A stretch of 64,000 bases of DNA from Trissonchulus latispiculum (GCA_030248195.1 JASAND010005544.1:26084-90083); one strand, 5' to 3'. Numbered from the stretch's first letter, positions 38,401 to 49,673 are shown. Numbers and translations: made by a program. Notes: generated by a model from the sequence alone, not told the origin.

Positions 38401-39869
38401 TTTCGTAATCACGAAACGTTTTAATAAGTTGGGAGTCTGTTTTCTTTGCGTGCGGCTGGTCTGGTCTGCAAAAATTTGGGGGCCCCTCCTAGTGATTTTT
38501 CACCTACGCCAAAAATCCTTTTATGTTTTCCTTTTCACTAAATTTTGCTAATTCCGACTCACCTTAGTTCCCCCTTTTATTTTCAAAATATTTTTCTCCT
38601 AATCCTTCTAACTTCAAACTCACCCCCTCCCACCTCTTACTTGCGGGGTTGCTCCCGTTTCCTTGGGTCTGCCGTCTTCGATAGGCTTTTGCCTCCCCGT
38701 GCCGGTTATGTGTTAATTTCGCTGTGTTTGCAGGTTTTTCATTCATTCACGTCATTCACTTTGTATTTAGTGACTCTTCTTTTTATATGTAATTTGACAC
38801 CAGTCCGTTTGAAAACCTTTGCCTTAACTTTTTGACGCCCCCGTATCGCTGAAAAAGTCTTATCATTTTTTGAAGTTTCCCCCAGGTCCCCAATACTTTC
38901 ACAACCTCGCTTGCCTATTTTGTGCGGCCTGTCTACCTGGTGTATTATTGTTTCCTATCTACTGTTTGTGGGAAGCCCACTTTAATATTTTGCCCCAACT
39001 TGGGTAGCCGAGATTTTGTCTCTTATTATTGGTGGCCCTGTACCTTATCTAATATTAAAAGCTAGTTGTCGAACATTTTAATTAGTTAACTTACTGTTTT
39101 GTCTAATTTTATGGGATAGCTAGGTAGATTTAGGGATTAGCCCGGAACAATTTTATAATTGAGACTGTGTTTTGTGTGGGTTCCTCCCTTATACTTTAGT
39201 TGGCGCCCCGTAGGCGTCCCCCAAAATTCAGTAGCTTCCTCCTTTGCGAGGTTTGTCAGCGCGTGTGTGAGCCGCCTGGACTAACTGTTTCCACCCGCAG
39301 TCGAAGGTTTGAGTCAGTGGTTTAAGTCCCTAGCTCAACCCATTACTGATGCCCCGTGACTGGCGTGGCTGACACTAGACAAACTAGTCAGAGCTGGGCA
39401 GGAATTATGCTTTGCATTAAAATTACGTAGCACTAGCACGGTGTGATTTGCTCGCGTTTAAATAAAAACCTTGATGTAAGGCAGCTAGGACAATAATGGA
39501 AATAATATGAGTATGCATGCATTAATAATTACATACATCTTAGGCGAGCAAATAAGTGAGTACCACGGTACCAGAAGGTAGTGGTTTGCCTAATTTACTC
39601 CATTTCTGCCTTCACTTACGTTATTGTCAGTCTTTCAACGTTGACAAGACAATGACCTGTCGTAATAATGAGCTTTAGATCAAAAATAACCCCAGTACAT
39701 CTGCTTGCGGCAACGTTGGATGGCGACCCCACGTCGAATATCTGGTTCCGGGTATTCATGTTTCTGACATTCAACTTGATTTTGTCGAGTCTCACGACGT
39801 ACGGATAGTCTACATATCTGACGTATTCACCTCTGAAAATTTTTCTCAGTAGCAGGTTGTCATCTAAAC
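29488..39869 (-). CDS. Chymotrypsin-fold (S1) serine protease, gene 4, intact from exon 2
   Basis: Exon 2 39869-39620 (250 nt), exon 3 37504-37119 (386 nt), exon 4 31657-31467 (191 nt), exon 5 29763-29488 (276 nt with stop), phases 2, 1 and 0 after a phase-1 start, all open. Exon 2 has a catalytic His in TTGHC (Gly where most family members have Ala). Exon 3 has SSVDIGLIKFKS with the Asp, then CIAGTYNVRDCP and VLGYG. Exon 5 opens GDSGAPLLKSH after a TTTAG acceptor and has the cysteine-rich tail with CDEVC, CPLC and a final SSWLK helix-like end. About 367 residues from exon 2 on. Exon 1 is uncertain; a candidate lies at 40081-40015. Its introns hold a tRNA-like sequence and several foldback elements. 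Likely secreted by analogy with gene 2; substrate unknown. Confidence 0.8.
30905..30977 (+). tRNA. tRNA-Asn(GTT)-like sequence, probably a pseudogene or SINE head
   Basis: 73 bases with a good D-arm (GCTC/GAGC), an anticodon loop CTGTTAA giving GTT, and a TTCGAAT T-loop. The acceptor stem pairs at only about four of seven positions, the anticodon stem has an A-A mismatch, and the T-stem one mismatch plus a G-T pair. A working tRNA would pair better. It lies in intron 4 of gene 4. Confidence 0.5.
32460..33940. mobile_element. Foldback element with a TTAA element inside it
   Basis: Outer inverted arms: CTTGCTAACTTGACGCAAC near 32470 pairs with GTTGCGTCAAGTCAACAAG near 33912, and ATGGAAACCATC at 32589 pairs with a matching segment near 33765. 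The loop between the arms holds the element at 32726-33708. The outer ends are not sharply defined. Confidence 0.5.
32726..33708. mobile_element. 983-bp TTAA-flanked MITE with GGTGGTGATTCCTTTT ends
   Basis: 16-bp perfect terminal inverted repeats GGTGGTGATTCCTTTT, flanked by TTAA (32722-32725 and 33709-33712). No transposase. Fragments of the same family occur at 8295-8760 and 42030-42790, and a lone right end at about 34800-34816. TTAA points to piggyBac-type mobilisation. Confidence 0.75.
34877..36161. mobile_element. 1.29-kb palindromic element (TA target)
   Basis: Starts AAGTCTGACCAAAAAATGTA and ends with the near-exact inverse, flanked by TA. The arms of about 600 bases pair almost throughout (CAAAGTATATATTTTCTGAA at 34950 and its inverse at about 36073), with the centre near 35495. 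The ends resemble those of the palindrome at 14785-15935 (GACCAAAAAATGT), so the two may use the same transposase. Sits in intron 3 of gene 4. Confidence 0.8.
36197..36574. mobile_element. 378-bp MITE with CAAGAG ends and 7-bp target duplication
   Basis: Terminal inverted repeats of about 100 bases, beginning CAAGAGTACATAATAGATAA, flanked by ATTTTAT (36190-36196 and 36575-36581). A run of ten C's lies inside the left half. Its termini match those of the element at 51230-51945, so both belong to one family. Confidence 0.8.
38440..39400. other. C/T-rich insertion with an LTR-like border
   Basis: Intron 2 of gene 4 is interrupted by about 1 kb of different composition: pyrimidine-rich at 38460-38960, then a TTGGCGCCCCGTAGG segment at 39201-39215 that resembles the primer-binding site next to an LTR, then a GC-richer stretch. 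No ORF recognised. Could be a solo LTR plus leader or part of a SINE. Confidence 0.3.
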
Positions 39870-40014
39870 CTGAAAAAACATAACATTACTTCCGCTTGGT
39901 ATGTTCAAGAACACTGAATGCATATTCTTCTGCACACACTTGAGTTGCCGATTTGAGGTACCTATATGCCTTGATGCCAGATGCCAGTTTGATGACGCGC
40001 GACATCCGATGCAC

Positions 40015-40081
40015 TTATATGCCCTGAGGTTAGCAAGATTCTACTGACAATCCAGGGTTTCGCTAAAACGTTGTTTGTCAT
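40015..40081 (-). CDS. Candidate exon 1 of gene 4
   Basis: ATG followed by 22 open codons and a phase-1 donor in the context ATATAA|GTGC, like ATATAA|GTAAGG of gene 2. The peptide (MTNNVLAKPWIVSRILLTSG) is only weakly hydrophobic, so it is a poor signal peptide. Phase and position fit; the real first exon may lie elsewhere. Confidence 0.3.
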
Positions 40082-40601
40082 TGAGATATACCAAAATATA
40101 TGTGGTTATTCAAACTTAGAAAAAGATTCTGTTGCATGATCACGTCCAATCTAGTGGTTTACTACGGCAAGAAATTAGATTTCAAGTGCAGACAATCTCT
40201 CACGTCAGTCCATATGGCTAACCAATATTATAGAGGCAAATGCGGTGTTAAAGTTTTCGACAGTTTTCAAAAATATAGTAAAGGTATAAAGAAATAATAT
40301 GCAAATATAAACGGTGCACTTAGACAGACCAGAAAGTCAAAAATGAAAAGAGAGACAAAATGAAACAAAAGGAAATAGATTAATCTTTGACTAGGTAGCG
40401 CTTTAATCCATTTTAACGACAGTGAACTAAAGTATGGCCCAAAAATCTGCGAGCTCGTGTCCTGAGTTAATCTTTGAAATCTGCTAAACCATCAAATCGG
40501 TCTATATCCGGTTAGCGGATGCCTAGGTCACAAAACTGTACATCAAGATGGGTTAGCTGTACAGTTTCGCTGATTAGATGTTTGGATTCCTTGGAAATTA
40601 G

Positions 40602-41223
40602 GGGTCTTTCCCATTATCCCCCCCATAGCTTCGTAGAAGTACTGAAGATGCACAATTTGACGGATTGAGTTGAAATTTGGTAGGGGTAGGTTTTCGGACC
40701 TGCTGATTTGAAAAATGCAAAAATTTTAAAAATTTAAAATTTTAAAAATTTTAAAATTTTAGTTTGGTAAGGGGGGACCAAGGGGAACCGAAAAATTTTT
40801 TGAACAAATTTTTGCTGAAAACTTGCTTACAGGGGTTTTCTGGGACGCTGATCACGAATCTCAAGTCAGTTTTTCGATTCAGCTTTTTGTTAGCTCAGGA
40901 TAAGCTTACATCGTAAGCTTAAAACTTTAGCTTATATTAAGCTAACGAAAAACTGATTTCAGATTCGTGATCAGCGTCCCAGAAAACCCCTGTAAGCAAG
41001 TTTTCAGCAAAAATTTTTTCAAAAAATTTTTCGGTTCCCCTTGGTCCCCCCTTACCAAACTAAAATTTTAAAATTTTTAAAATTTTTTAAATTTTTAAAA
41101 TTTTTGCATTTTTGAACTCAGCAGGTCCGAAAACCTACCCCTACCAAATTTCAACTCAATCCGTCAAATTGTGCATCTTCAGTACTTCTACGAAGCTATG
41201 GGGGGGGATAATGGGAAAGACCC
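40602..41223. mobile_element. 622-bp near-perfect palindrome with 8-bp target duplication
   Basis: Ends GGGTCTTTCCCATTATCC and its inverse, flanked by GAAATTAG at 40594-40601 and 41224-41231. The two arms of roughly 300 bases are almost identical inverted copies, so the whole element is a hairpin. An 8-bp duplication is typical of hAT- or Merlin-type transposition; the ends do not let me choose. No coding capacity. Confidence 0.85.
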
Positions 41224-41994
41224 GAAATTAGTGTGTATACAAAATTTTGTCCGGTTGGACAAAAATCACATGATCTATGGCCGTATTCGGTTCCACAAAA
41301 CGAGAAAAAATAGTTTTTCCGGTCTAGCGCTCGGAATCGCGGATAAAAATGTTCGTGTTTGGCACAATGAATTTATAAATTAATAACTTATTTTTGAACC
41401 ATTTTTGTTTGTTTTGTCTAATTGTAAATTCGGACATAAGATTTAATCACATACGCATAGCTTAGTATAGCATAGCTTTGTTGCATGCAATATTGCTTAT
41501 TTTAAAACCATTTTTGAAACGCTGTTGTTCACAAATTACAGCAGATATGATGTAATTTGAGGTTGATGCTTGTTTGAGTTAAACGAAATAACACTTAATG
41601 AAATAGTTTGACTTCCAGACCAAGCGGAAACTGCTATAATGTCGCATGAAATGTCAAATTTCAAAGCTCGTAGCCATAAATGAACCGGCTATTCGTTTGC
41701 TTTGACACAGATAAAATGAAAGTAGCATCCCAAACATTTCGTTGTTCCAAAAACGAACATTTGTGTTTGCGATTCCGAGCGCTAGACCGGAAAAACCATT
41801 TTTTCCGGTTTTTTTCGAACCGGATGCGATGATTACGCAATTTTGGTCGAAACCGGACAAAATTTTGTTTACAGTGTAAAGTTAGCACCGGCATGGAAGA
41901 TATAAATTAAATCTGAGTTGCTAAGCCTAAGTAAATTTAGTATTGCATTTCGACAAACGTTCAATGATTTTACATTACTCTTGTCTAATTCTAT

Positions 41995-42017
41995 NNNNNN
42001 NNNNNNNNNNNNNNNNN
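41995..42017. other. Assembly gap (23 N)
   Basis: Run of 23 undetermined bases. Confidence 0.99.
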
Positions 42018-42029
42018 CTCCGGTCAGGG

Positions 42030-42790
42030 CAGTTATTGCATATTTCCGGCAGTTACACAGCAGGTGCATAGCTATTATTGTAGTTATTCGAAAGATCCGG
42101 ACGTGCTCTACATTTTTGCTTTTTGAAGTAACTTTCCCGCATTTTGCTATCGTGAGACATTACCAATTTTCTTATTTTGGCGTCCCAGACTTATCATTTT
42201 TAAAGAAATCAAATAATCAATTGTTTCATGAGCTAAGGCCGAAAATATCACAAATGCCAATTATCTGAGACCTTATCATCTTCCAAATGGGTTGTGGAGC
42301 ATTTACTATACATGTTAGAGGGTTGCCACTTAGCACATGTGTGTTGCACAAAACTATCCCGGGACCCATTTTTAGTTGCACTGATTGCTGTTTTCTAGCT
42401 AAAAAGGTAGCTTTCCTAGGTTGAGAAAAGTTGGTAAAAACATGTTGCGCATAAATTTAATTAAGTCAAGATTAAGACGAGCGATTTCATAACAACTATA
42501 AAAGGGTCCGCAGATATTTGATAGTGGTATCGAATGTTATAATCAATGTCTCTCGAAAAAGCCTGCAAATCTCAGCCTGCAAAAATATCTGAAAAATTGC
42601 ATTTCTTCAAATAATCCGTCAAAATTCTTTTTGAAATCTAAAATTAGTTTCATTGCACTCATTACAAAGAGAACAGATCAAAACAGAACAGAACAGAATA
42701 AGTTTGCCTTCATTTTGCTGTAAAAATTGCATCGTAACTCTAACTAATCAATTAGTAAGCCTGATTCAAAGTTGTTCTAGCTGGTTCCTA
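42030..42790. repeat. Fragment of the GGTGGTGATTCC MITE family
   Basis: Matches the interior of 32726-33708 and 8295-8760 (GCTCTACATTTTTGCTTTTT, GAAGTAACTTTC, AAAGGGTCC). Lacks both terminal repeats; its left edge is next to the gap. Confidence 0.5.
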
Positions 42791-43357
42791 TAATCACAAC
42801 GCTCAAATAAAATCTGGCAAATCCCCCATTTTGGCGGCACCAGACATAAATATTTTAAGCTTGTTCCTAGGTGTATGGTGCGATGAAAACATTTACAGAT
42901 TGGCACAGCCAAGAGGACATATTGGACAACACATGCATGGCTCTAGGTTTGGTAAAACTATAATGGCGAGAGAGCAATGATAAGTTAAGCTTAAGAACCG
43001 TCCCAAATTTAGGAACCAAAATACAGAACCTCCTACAGGTCTGTAAAATTGTATCAAATATGAAAGAACTTTGCCCACGCATTATAGTTTTACACCACTT
43101 GAAACATTAAAACTGTCAATTTTCGTATAGTTCAAAATGTATCCCAAGGTGTTCAAGCACGATATTTACTTGTTCTGATTTGCAGCCTGACCCTACCACA
43201 ATAACGTAACTACTAAAGTTGTTTCCGTCATAAGTAGATGCATGGCTGATGGCACTCGTCATAAGGACATATGAATCAGTTCTAGTAAAAGGCTATGAGA
43301 GTAATGAATTAAACACACGCATGCAATATTGATAGTCATTGTTGCAACTAGGCTTAC

Positions 43358-43722
43358 GGTCTACATATCCATATCCTGAAATTGTGAAGGATTGAGAGGA
43401 TCCATTCCGCACGTAATCATTTGGACAGTCCCTAACATTATACGTTCCAGCGATACAAAGTCTGTTTACAGACATGTGGTCGTTCGATATCTTAGAGAAC
43501 GATCTAAATTTTATTAAAGCAATATCCGAACTGCGTTTGCAGTTAAAAAGGAGACTCTATGTTTGAATGTTGACACACATTCCTGATAGTTTGGATGCAA
43601 AATAATAACAGCTTCCCCATTGGCTATCAAATTCACAGGAAAATTAAGTCCCGGGATAGAAGCAATGTAAATGTTGATCTCTTTTGCTGCGGTAGCGTAA
43701 AAAAACTTCCGGTTCCTCGTTC
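43358..43722 (-). pseudogene. S1 protease gene 5, lone frameshifted Asp exon
   Basis: Counterpart of exon 3 of gene 4, with acceptor TTTAG and donor GTAAGC in place. It encodes INIYIASIPGLNFPVNL, keeps the catalytic Asp in SSDIALIKF, and ends with NVRDCPNDYVRNGSSQSF. A one-base deletion near 43540 puts the two halves in different frames, and two residues (RD) are missing after IYI. No exon 4 or 5 is found downstream before gene 4, and no His exon on the minus strand upstream. The flanking intron sequence at 43735-44190 is a diverged copy of 37505-38060, so it arose by tandem duplication of a gene 4-like unit. Non-functional. Confidence 0.85.
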
Positions 43723-44214
43723 CTAAATAGAACCTGATTTTTATTTGGAATATATTCCAGAGGTCATGTTTTTGCATTTATTGGCTATTTATCAGTGAAA
43801 AACAGGACGTGACCAAAAGTGATGGAACTGTGTTACCTGCTTTCTTGAATTGATGACAGCTTGAGCACTAAACCAGTGGCCTTTAACCCAGTTACCGAGA
43901 ATCAGGTTATCCGGTTATCGGGAAAATCCTAATCTCCAACAAAAATTTTGATATTTCCTTCAGAGGCTAATTTGTGATATGCTTGACTATTGAAAAGCCA
44001 AAAATTGAAAAGTAACTTCTTGTTTTAGAAAGAAGAGGAGTGTCATATCATTTGATTTTTCGACTAATTGTTCAAATTTAAACTACTTTCTTCAAATGTT
44101 CAATCTTTCACAATTATACGGCCAAAAATCCTCAACTAGATTATTAATTGAAACAAAACCAGCGAGACGATTCTTCGAAGGCTTTCAGATTGAGCTGCAG
44201 CTTGATAGTCAGCT

Positions 44215-44753
44215 CAAATGCTACCAGAATTCTTGATGTGCCTGAGAAAATTTGTCGCCCAATGTGGCAAACCGAAGAAACTCATTTCAGATAACGCAAA
44301 GCAGTTCAAGTTGTCTCAGAAGGTCCTGGATAAATCCTGATCCGATGTTTATTCCAGTGCGTCTGCTTTAGAGCTTTTAGACTACACTGCGAATGAAGGT
44401 ATCTACTGGCAGTTTGTCACTGTGCTCGCTCTTTGAATGGGCGGGTTCCATGAACGTTTAGTTGGTTTTATCAAACGGCCTTTGAAGAGATTATCGGGAA
44501 GTCTGATCTCACCTACGTACAACTAGAAACGGTTGTGGTAGAAGTTGAAGCTATTGTCAATTCCCGACCTTTGATTGCCCCTGATTCTGCAATAGAACCG
44601 TCTACGGTAATTACGAAAGCTCATTTCCGTTTCGCAAATGAAAGCATGGGGTTTCCTGACTACAGTGGACGTTTAGATGACGATGACTTTATGCTTTTCA
44701 GAATCATTTCTGCAGATCTTCTGGACAAATGGAAGAAAGGGCAGCGTCACTGA
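44215..44753 (+). pseudogene. BEL/Pao integrase fragment
   Basis: Broken reading frames match the BEL/Pao integrase core in order: FLMCLRKFVAQCGKPKKLIS with the DNAKQF segment (second catalytic Asp), GGFHERLVGFIK (the GGxxER catalytic Glu region), then VEVEAIVNSRPL and the following C-terminal part. Stops and frame changes separate the pieces. A 5'-truncated dead retroelement copy. Confidence 0.8.
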
Positions 44754-45182
44754 ATCAGTTTATACGACTCACTATATCACTATATCACTATACGAATTCC
44801 TATCTTTTACCGTCTCTCTTTATGACTCGCATATACGAAAATGACTTTTATAATTATTTATGAAATAATATTTGTGAGACAAAATCTTACTATACAATTG
44901 GTAAAAGACAAAGACTAGATAAAAGCAGCGACATTTTATGACCAACTCCACAAAAATTATAATTCGAATACAAGTACTTTTCATCCGTAATTAGACAGCA
45001 CACTACCGATTTGAGCAATAGAAAATATTTTAAAATTTTCGTAACAAACGTACAGATGAAACACGCAAAAATATTGGATCACTTCAACATGTTGTACATA
45101 CTCCAACATGGATACATATTCCATTTATTCTTTTTGCGCTCTGTGGTTTGGTCTGTAATTTTACCTGAAAATTTACTGCAAG

Positions 45183-45600
45183 TACGTGGTTAACCCTGCT
45201 GAAGAGCAGGGTTAGCAGACAACATGTTAATCACTCGCTTAGCATATGTTAACCATGAGCAAGTGGCTAAGTGAACTACATTTGGGGCAAGATAGTATGT
45301 AGTTAACTTCTAGATAACCAAGTAGTTAGCAGCAAATCCGCTAACCTTTTGCTAACCACATTTGGTGCAAACCAGTGGTAGACTGTAGCCTTCGTATAGG
45401 TATATTTTCGGTTTTTAATTCTGAGATTGCACTGTAGGGAGTGATTCCATGTATTAGACGGGCCGAAGCCATATTGACTGTTGGGTTTTAAAACCTTGTT
45501 ATTAGACGTGGTTGGGCAAAGCCCAAATTAGACTGTAGGAATTAGAATGGATACTTATTGATTTCTGATAATATGGAAACAGTCATTTGAATTCATGTGT
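45183..45600. other. Palindrome-rich spacer
   Basis: No gene. 45183-45375 has many GGTTAAC/GTTAACC-type palindromes and ends CTAACCACATTTGGTGCAAA, perhaps another small non-autonomous element with ends I cannot define. Confidence 0.3.
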
Positions 45601-45795
45601 AAATTGTTTATTAATTATTTGTTATTATTTTTTATGTTTGGAATACAAGACTTAATTAATTTATTTGTGTATCCTCTTTCGTTCAAGCTAAGTACAAGGT
45701 CGCTAGTATGCTTCTTGAAAAATGTTTTGTTGCTGCATATGTCGGCTATCTAAAGACAGATTTAGAGATATTTGTACGCGGTACTGGTAACTTAA

Positions 45796-47281
45796 TTGGG
45801 GGCTACGAATTTCACTACAAGTTCGATGTTGGAAAAGCCAGCTAGTCCTTTGCCACATAACAGTATTAGGTTTAATGTAAAATAGTTTCAAAGTTTCAAA
45901 GAATTCCATGCAGCGTAGCGTCCTGTGGATCTATCAGAAGTTGGTGTTTTCGGTCCTAAGCTCGACATGACGGACACAAACCTCGCCTCACCCTGACCAC
46001 TGTGCGCAAGGTAAGGAACCCAAATTTTCCAGAAATAGTTCTGACATAAGTATATATTGCTTTTATATTATGTAAAATAATCTCTAGACCATTGTATTCT
46101 ATTCTGTGCGATACAATCAAAGTGCGAAAAATTGGGTGTTGTAGGTCTATATAGATGGATGTAAACAACTAATGAGCTGTGGTTTCCCAATTCAACCCAA
46201 CTTTACTCCAATTAACACTCCAAGTATCTTCATAACTTGTGTAAAATGAGGTGATTTCGTTAATCCCTGTGTTCGCAGTGCTAGATTACAATATAGATAT
46301 TGTCGCTGTTATTTGGCGCCATTTCAAAGATGTGAGTCAATTACTCCAAAGTTATGTGGCAGAATCGGCTGAAACTTTGCGAATTACATGCCAGTGAGTG
46401 TACCAAGATGTGCAGAAAGCTAGGCCACTAAACCTCGCTCAAATGTTTAGAAAGGTAGATTGCATGGATGACGATCGCTCCAAAAAGCTCTAAGGCAGTT
46501 GCAAGCGCATGCTGAACGAAGGAAGCTTCATAATTTCGATTAAGTCTATTTACACACGAACGGGACATCGTAGAATCAATACACCCACAGATAATTGAAT
46601 GGTATGGGTACAGAAACAGCACGTAGGAGTTCTTATCAAAAAACGGATTTCATATTCGGATTCAGTAGGTGAAACAGCCCTTATAAATATCTTTTCGGCA
46701 AAATCGGAGACAAAAATTTTTTACCCCATTTTTACTGCGCTTAGCTGGCTTTTCAGGCTTAAAAATAAGGGTTATTTCTTAACAAAAAGTTTGCTAGCAC
46801 CCTGTCCAGAAAACAAAAGCCCTCGAAATTTACCCACAGTTTGCCCTAACAACCTAATAATTAGAAAGGTAAAAAGCTGGGATAGGCTAGGGCTGTCAAT
46901 ATTATTAGATCGAAAACGGCGCATGGTCTCATCGTAACTTTTTGCCAAATTTCAAACTGTGACCTGTTATGGCTATAGAAGGAAACAACGCTCAAAAGCC
47001 GGACGACTTTTAATATTTAGTACTAATAACAGTTACCATTGGCAAAAAGTTTCAGAATTGGTCAAACAGTCAATCCATTACAGTTCAAAATAATGTTTTG
47101 AAAAAACCCACTTTTCGCACCAAAATTTCGACATTGGCGCAGCGTCAGATATTAGATAATATAATGTGTATTAGATATAATAATGCACACTACGGACTAT
47201 TTAACCTTAATATGTTAGCTAATCATATGCCAAGATGTTTGTTTCTCTGAAGAAGTTGGGCAAAACCGTTTGTAACCTCCC
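45796..47281. mobile_element. TTAA-flanked 1.5-kb non-autonomous element, copy B
   Basis: Second full-length relative of 8784-10172, with TTAA at 45792-45795 and 47282-47285 and GGGGGCTACGAATTTCACTA at the left end. The right end abuts the reverse transcriptase fragment at 47282, so it probably inserted into that older element. Confidence 0.6.
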
Positions 47282-47640
47282 TTAACGCGTTCTAGATTTA
47301 AAGTCTAGTCGCTTGTCATAAAGCTGAGTTTCAAAAGTACCGCTATCTTTATCCAGTTGTATATTTAGATCAAGGACGTTTGCAACATATTCATTAGCAT
47401 TTACTTTATTAATTTTTAATTCGTTGGGATACATTTTGTGTTTTTGTGTATTGAGTAGGTTGTCGTTGTTAACTGTAGTTATGTCATCAATGTATCTGAA
47501 AATGTATACCAAAAACTTGTTAATTGCAGGGGTCTCGTTGTTGATTATGTAATTAAACTCTAGTTGGTGTAACGTAACATTTGCAATAGTACGTGCTGCG
47601 TTTGTCCCCATTGAAATTCCTTTTAATTGTTTAAAGTTTT
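47282..47640 (-). pseudogene. Reverse transcriptase fragment, probably Penelope-like
   Basis: About 110 open codons with two reverse transcriptase motifs in order: KGISMGTNAAR (the substrate-binding motif before the catalytic loop) and FRYIDDI (the catalytic Asp pair). YPNELKINK and LDLNIQLD follow. This combination is closest to Penelope-like reverse transcriptases as I know them. Both the finger domain and any endonuclease are missing. Truncated at its 3' side by the TTAA element. Confidence 0.6.
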
Positions 47641-47921
47641 ATTGCCAAAGGTGAAGTAAGTGTTGTAAACATAGGATAACTTGGGGTGGAATGGGGGGGG
47701 GGGTGCAGACCCCCCAGACCGACAAAAAACGGGTAGACCCCCTCAGCGAAAAGGAATAAGGGCAGACCCCTCAGCGATTTTTACTAAAAATTGCTTACTT
47801 TTTAGCAAACGTTAGCAATTTTTTCAAAAACCTTTTTGAAAATCGCTGAAACTGTCAATTTTTACTAATTTTTGGTCAAAAACGTTAAAAATGCGCAATT
47901 TGTACTAATTTTGGGGTATAC

Positions 47922-49673
47922 CCACAGGTGGACAAGGAGGGGGAAGGGGGGGAAATCCCCCCCCCCTCGGCGAAGTCGCCCACAAGGGGTCGCGAAATTG
48001 CTCCCACAAGGGGTAAGAGAATTGGCCAAAAATAGGTTTTACGACTAAAATTTCCAAAAATTTTCCCGCTTCCCCGGAATTTTTCCCTTAAAACTACTAT
48101 TTTAAGCTAAAAAACGTGTTTTAGCTGAAACATTGCTGTTTTTTGCTAAAAATAGGCTAAAATAGCTTAAAAATAGCTTTCAAAAGTACCCCTTAAGAAA
48201 AATCGCTCTCACAAGGGGTACCCAAATTTGCTTCCACAAGGGTCAGTGAAATTTGACCTCCCGTTCAGGTATGGGTATACCCCCTTAAAATTTAGGAATT
48301 TTTCAGGGGTAGACCCCTCGCCGAGGTCGGGGTAGGCCCCCCCAGAATCGGACCCCGTGTTAATGTAAGGTTGAAACCTCAAGACAAAAACCGACAGGCC
48401 TAGACTAAGGTTTTATCGGAACTAATCTAGAATTCATAGCATAGAAGTCATAGCAAAACTGGGCAGCTCGGCTCCACAGTCAAAACAAAAGCAGCAAATA
48501 TAAAATGCAGAACTTTGCAGAACTTTGCACTCAGTGCAAAGTTTGGTACAACAAAATAGTAAGAAAAACCAATGTTTGCTAAATGAATGCAACCAACTTT
48601 AGCTAAGTTATCAAATTGATTTTGTTTAATTTATTTGTTTTATTTTTTATGTTAATTGCAGGCATGTCGAGCAGACACGACTATAAATTGAAAAAAACGT
48701 CATCTTTTTCTTAAAATTTTACTCCTGTGCATAGAAAACTGGCAAATAAACTGCAACAGCTTGAGAAACGTTTAGAATACAAAATTCAAGAGTTCAACAG
48801 TTTTGTGAAAGGTTGAAATCAGGATTGAAAGATGTGGGGGAAAAGTCCAGGGCGGGGATCGAACCGCCGAAATTTGGATCTTGAGTAGAATGCTCAACCA
48901 CTAAGTACCATATTGTCCAAGGGCGGCTCCTCGGCTGCCTCCTAGCCTGAGGCCATATTATACATCTTTCCTCTTCAAAGACGGAAGCCTTTACATCAAG
49001 TAATACACGAACCATTAACCATTATATTAACCCTTAGCACCACGAGGACCACCATATTATAAAAAAACCAATTATCTCAAGGACCTGCAATTCCACCATT
49101 CCCAGGAATCTTAAACGTCTTCATCTTCTCAGAGCGGTATGGCCAGGGTACGGTCGCCAAATGTGAAAGGTTGATCTCAGGATCTGAAAGATGTGAAGAA
49201 AAGTGTCCAGGGCGAGGATCGACCCGCCGAGCTATGGAATGCTTGACATGGCACAAGATGGCAAGTAATTGCCGCAATAAGGCACAGTGTAGGGCATACC
49301 TGAACGGGAGGTCAAATTTCACTGACCCTTGTGGAAGCAAATTTGGGTACCCCTTATGAGAGCGATTTTTCTTATGGGTACTTTTTAAAGCGATTTTTAA
49401 GCGATTTTTGCCATTTTTTAACAAAAAACAGCTATTTTTTACCCAAAACGCGTTTTTGGACGTTTGTTAGCTAAAAATAGTAATTTTAAATGAAATTACT
49501 TTGGAAAATTTTTGGAAATTTTAGTCGTAAAACCAAATTTTTGGGCAATTTTCTGACCCCTTGTGGCCAATTTTCTTACCCCTTGTGGGAGCAATTTCGC
49601 GACCCCTTGTGGGCGACTTCGCCGAGGGGGGGGGAATTCCCCCCCCTTCCCCCCCCCCCTTGTCCACCTGTGG
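47922..49673. mobile_element. G-rich foldback element, 1.75 kb
   Basis: Inverted arms of about 350-380 bases at 47922-48273 and 49295-49673: outer ends CCACAGGTGGACAAGG and its inverse, inner ends CCCGTTCAGGTATG and its inverse. Arms carry long G-runs/C-runs and repeated CACAAGGGGT units. The loop of about 1 kb holds two tRNA-derived repeats. A piece of one arm also occurs at 24985-25080. Confidence 0.7.
48806..49250 (-). repeat. Two tRNA-derived SINE-like units
   Basis: On the minus strand the unit at about 48806-48930 has a TGGTACTTAGTGG A-box-like segment and an excellent B-box GGTTCGATCCCC. The unit at about 49077-49240 has GGGTCGATCCTC and continues through CACATTTGGCGACCGTAC. Both share the GCCCTGGAC and ATCTTTCA segments after the B-box, so they are copies of one family. 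Confidence 0.6.

Noticed and set aside
38545..38835. 96-codon plus-strand ORF
   Set aside because: Hydrophobic only because the region is pyrimidine-rich; no splice context or family motif.
49077..49424. 115-codon minus-strand ORF
   Set aside because: Spans a tRNA-derived repeat and one arm of the G-rich foldback.
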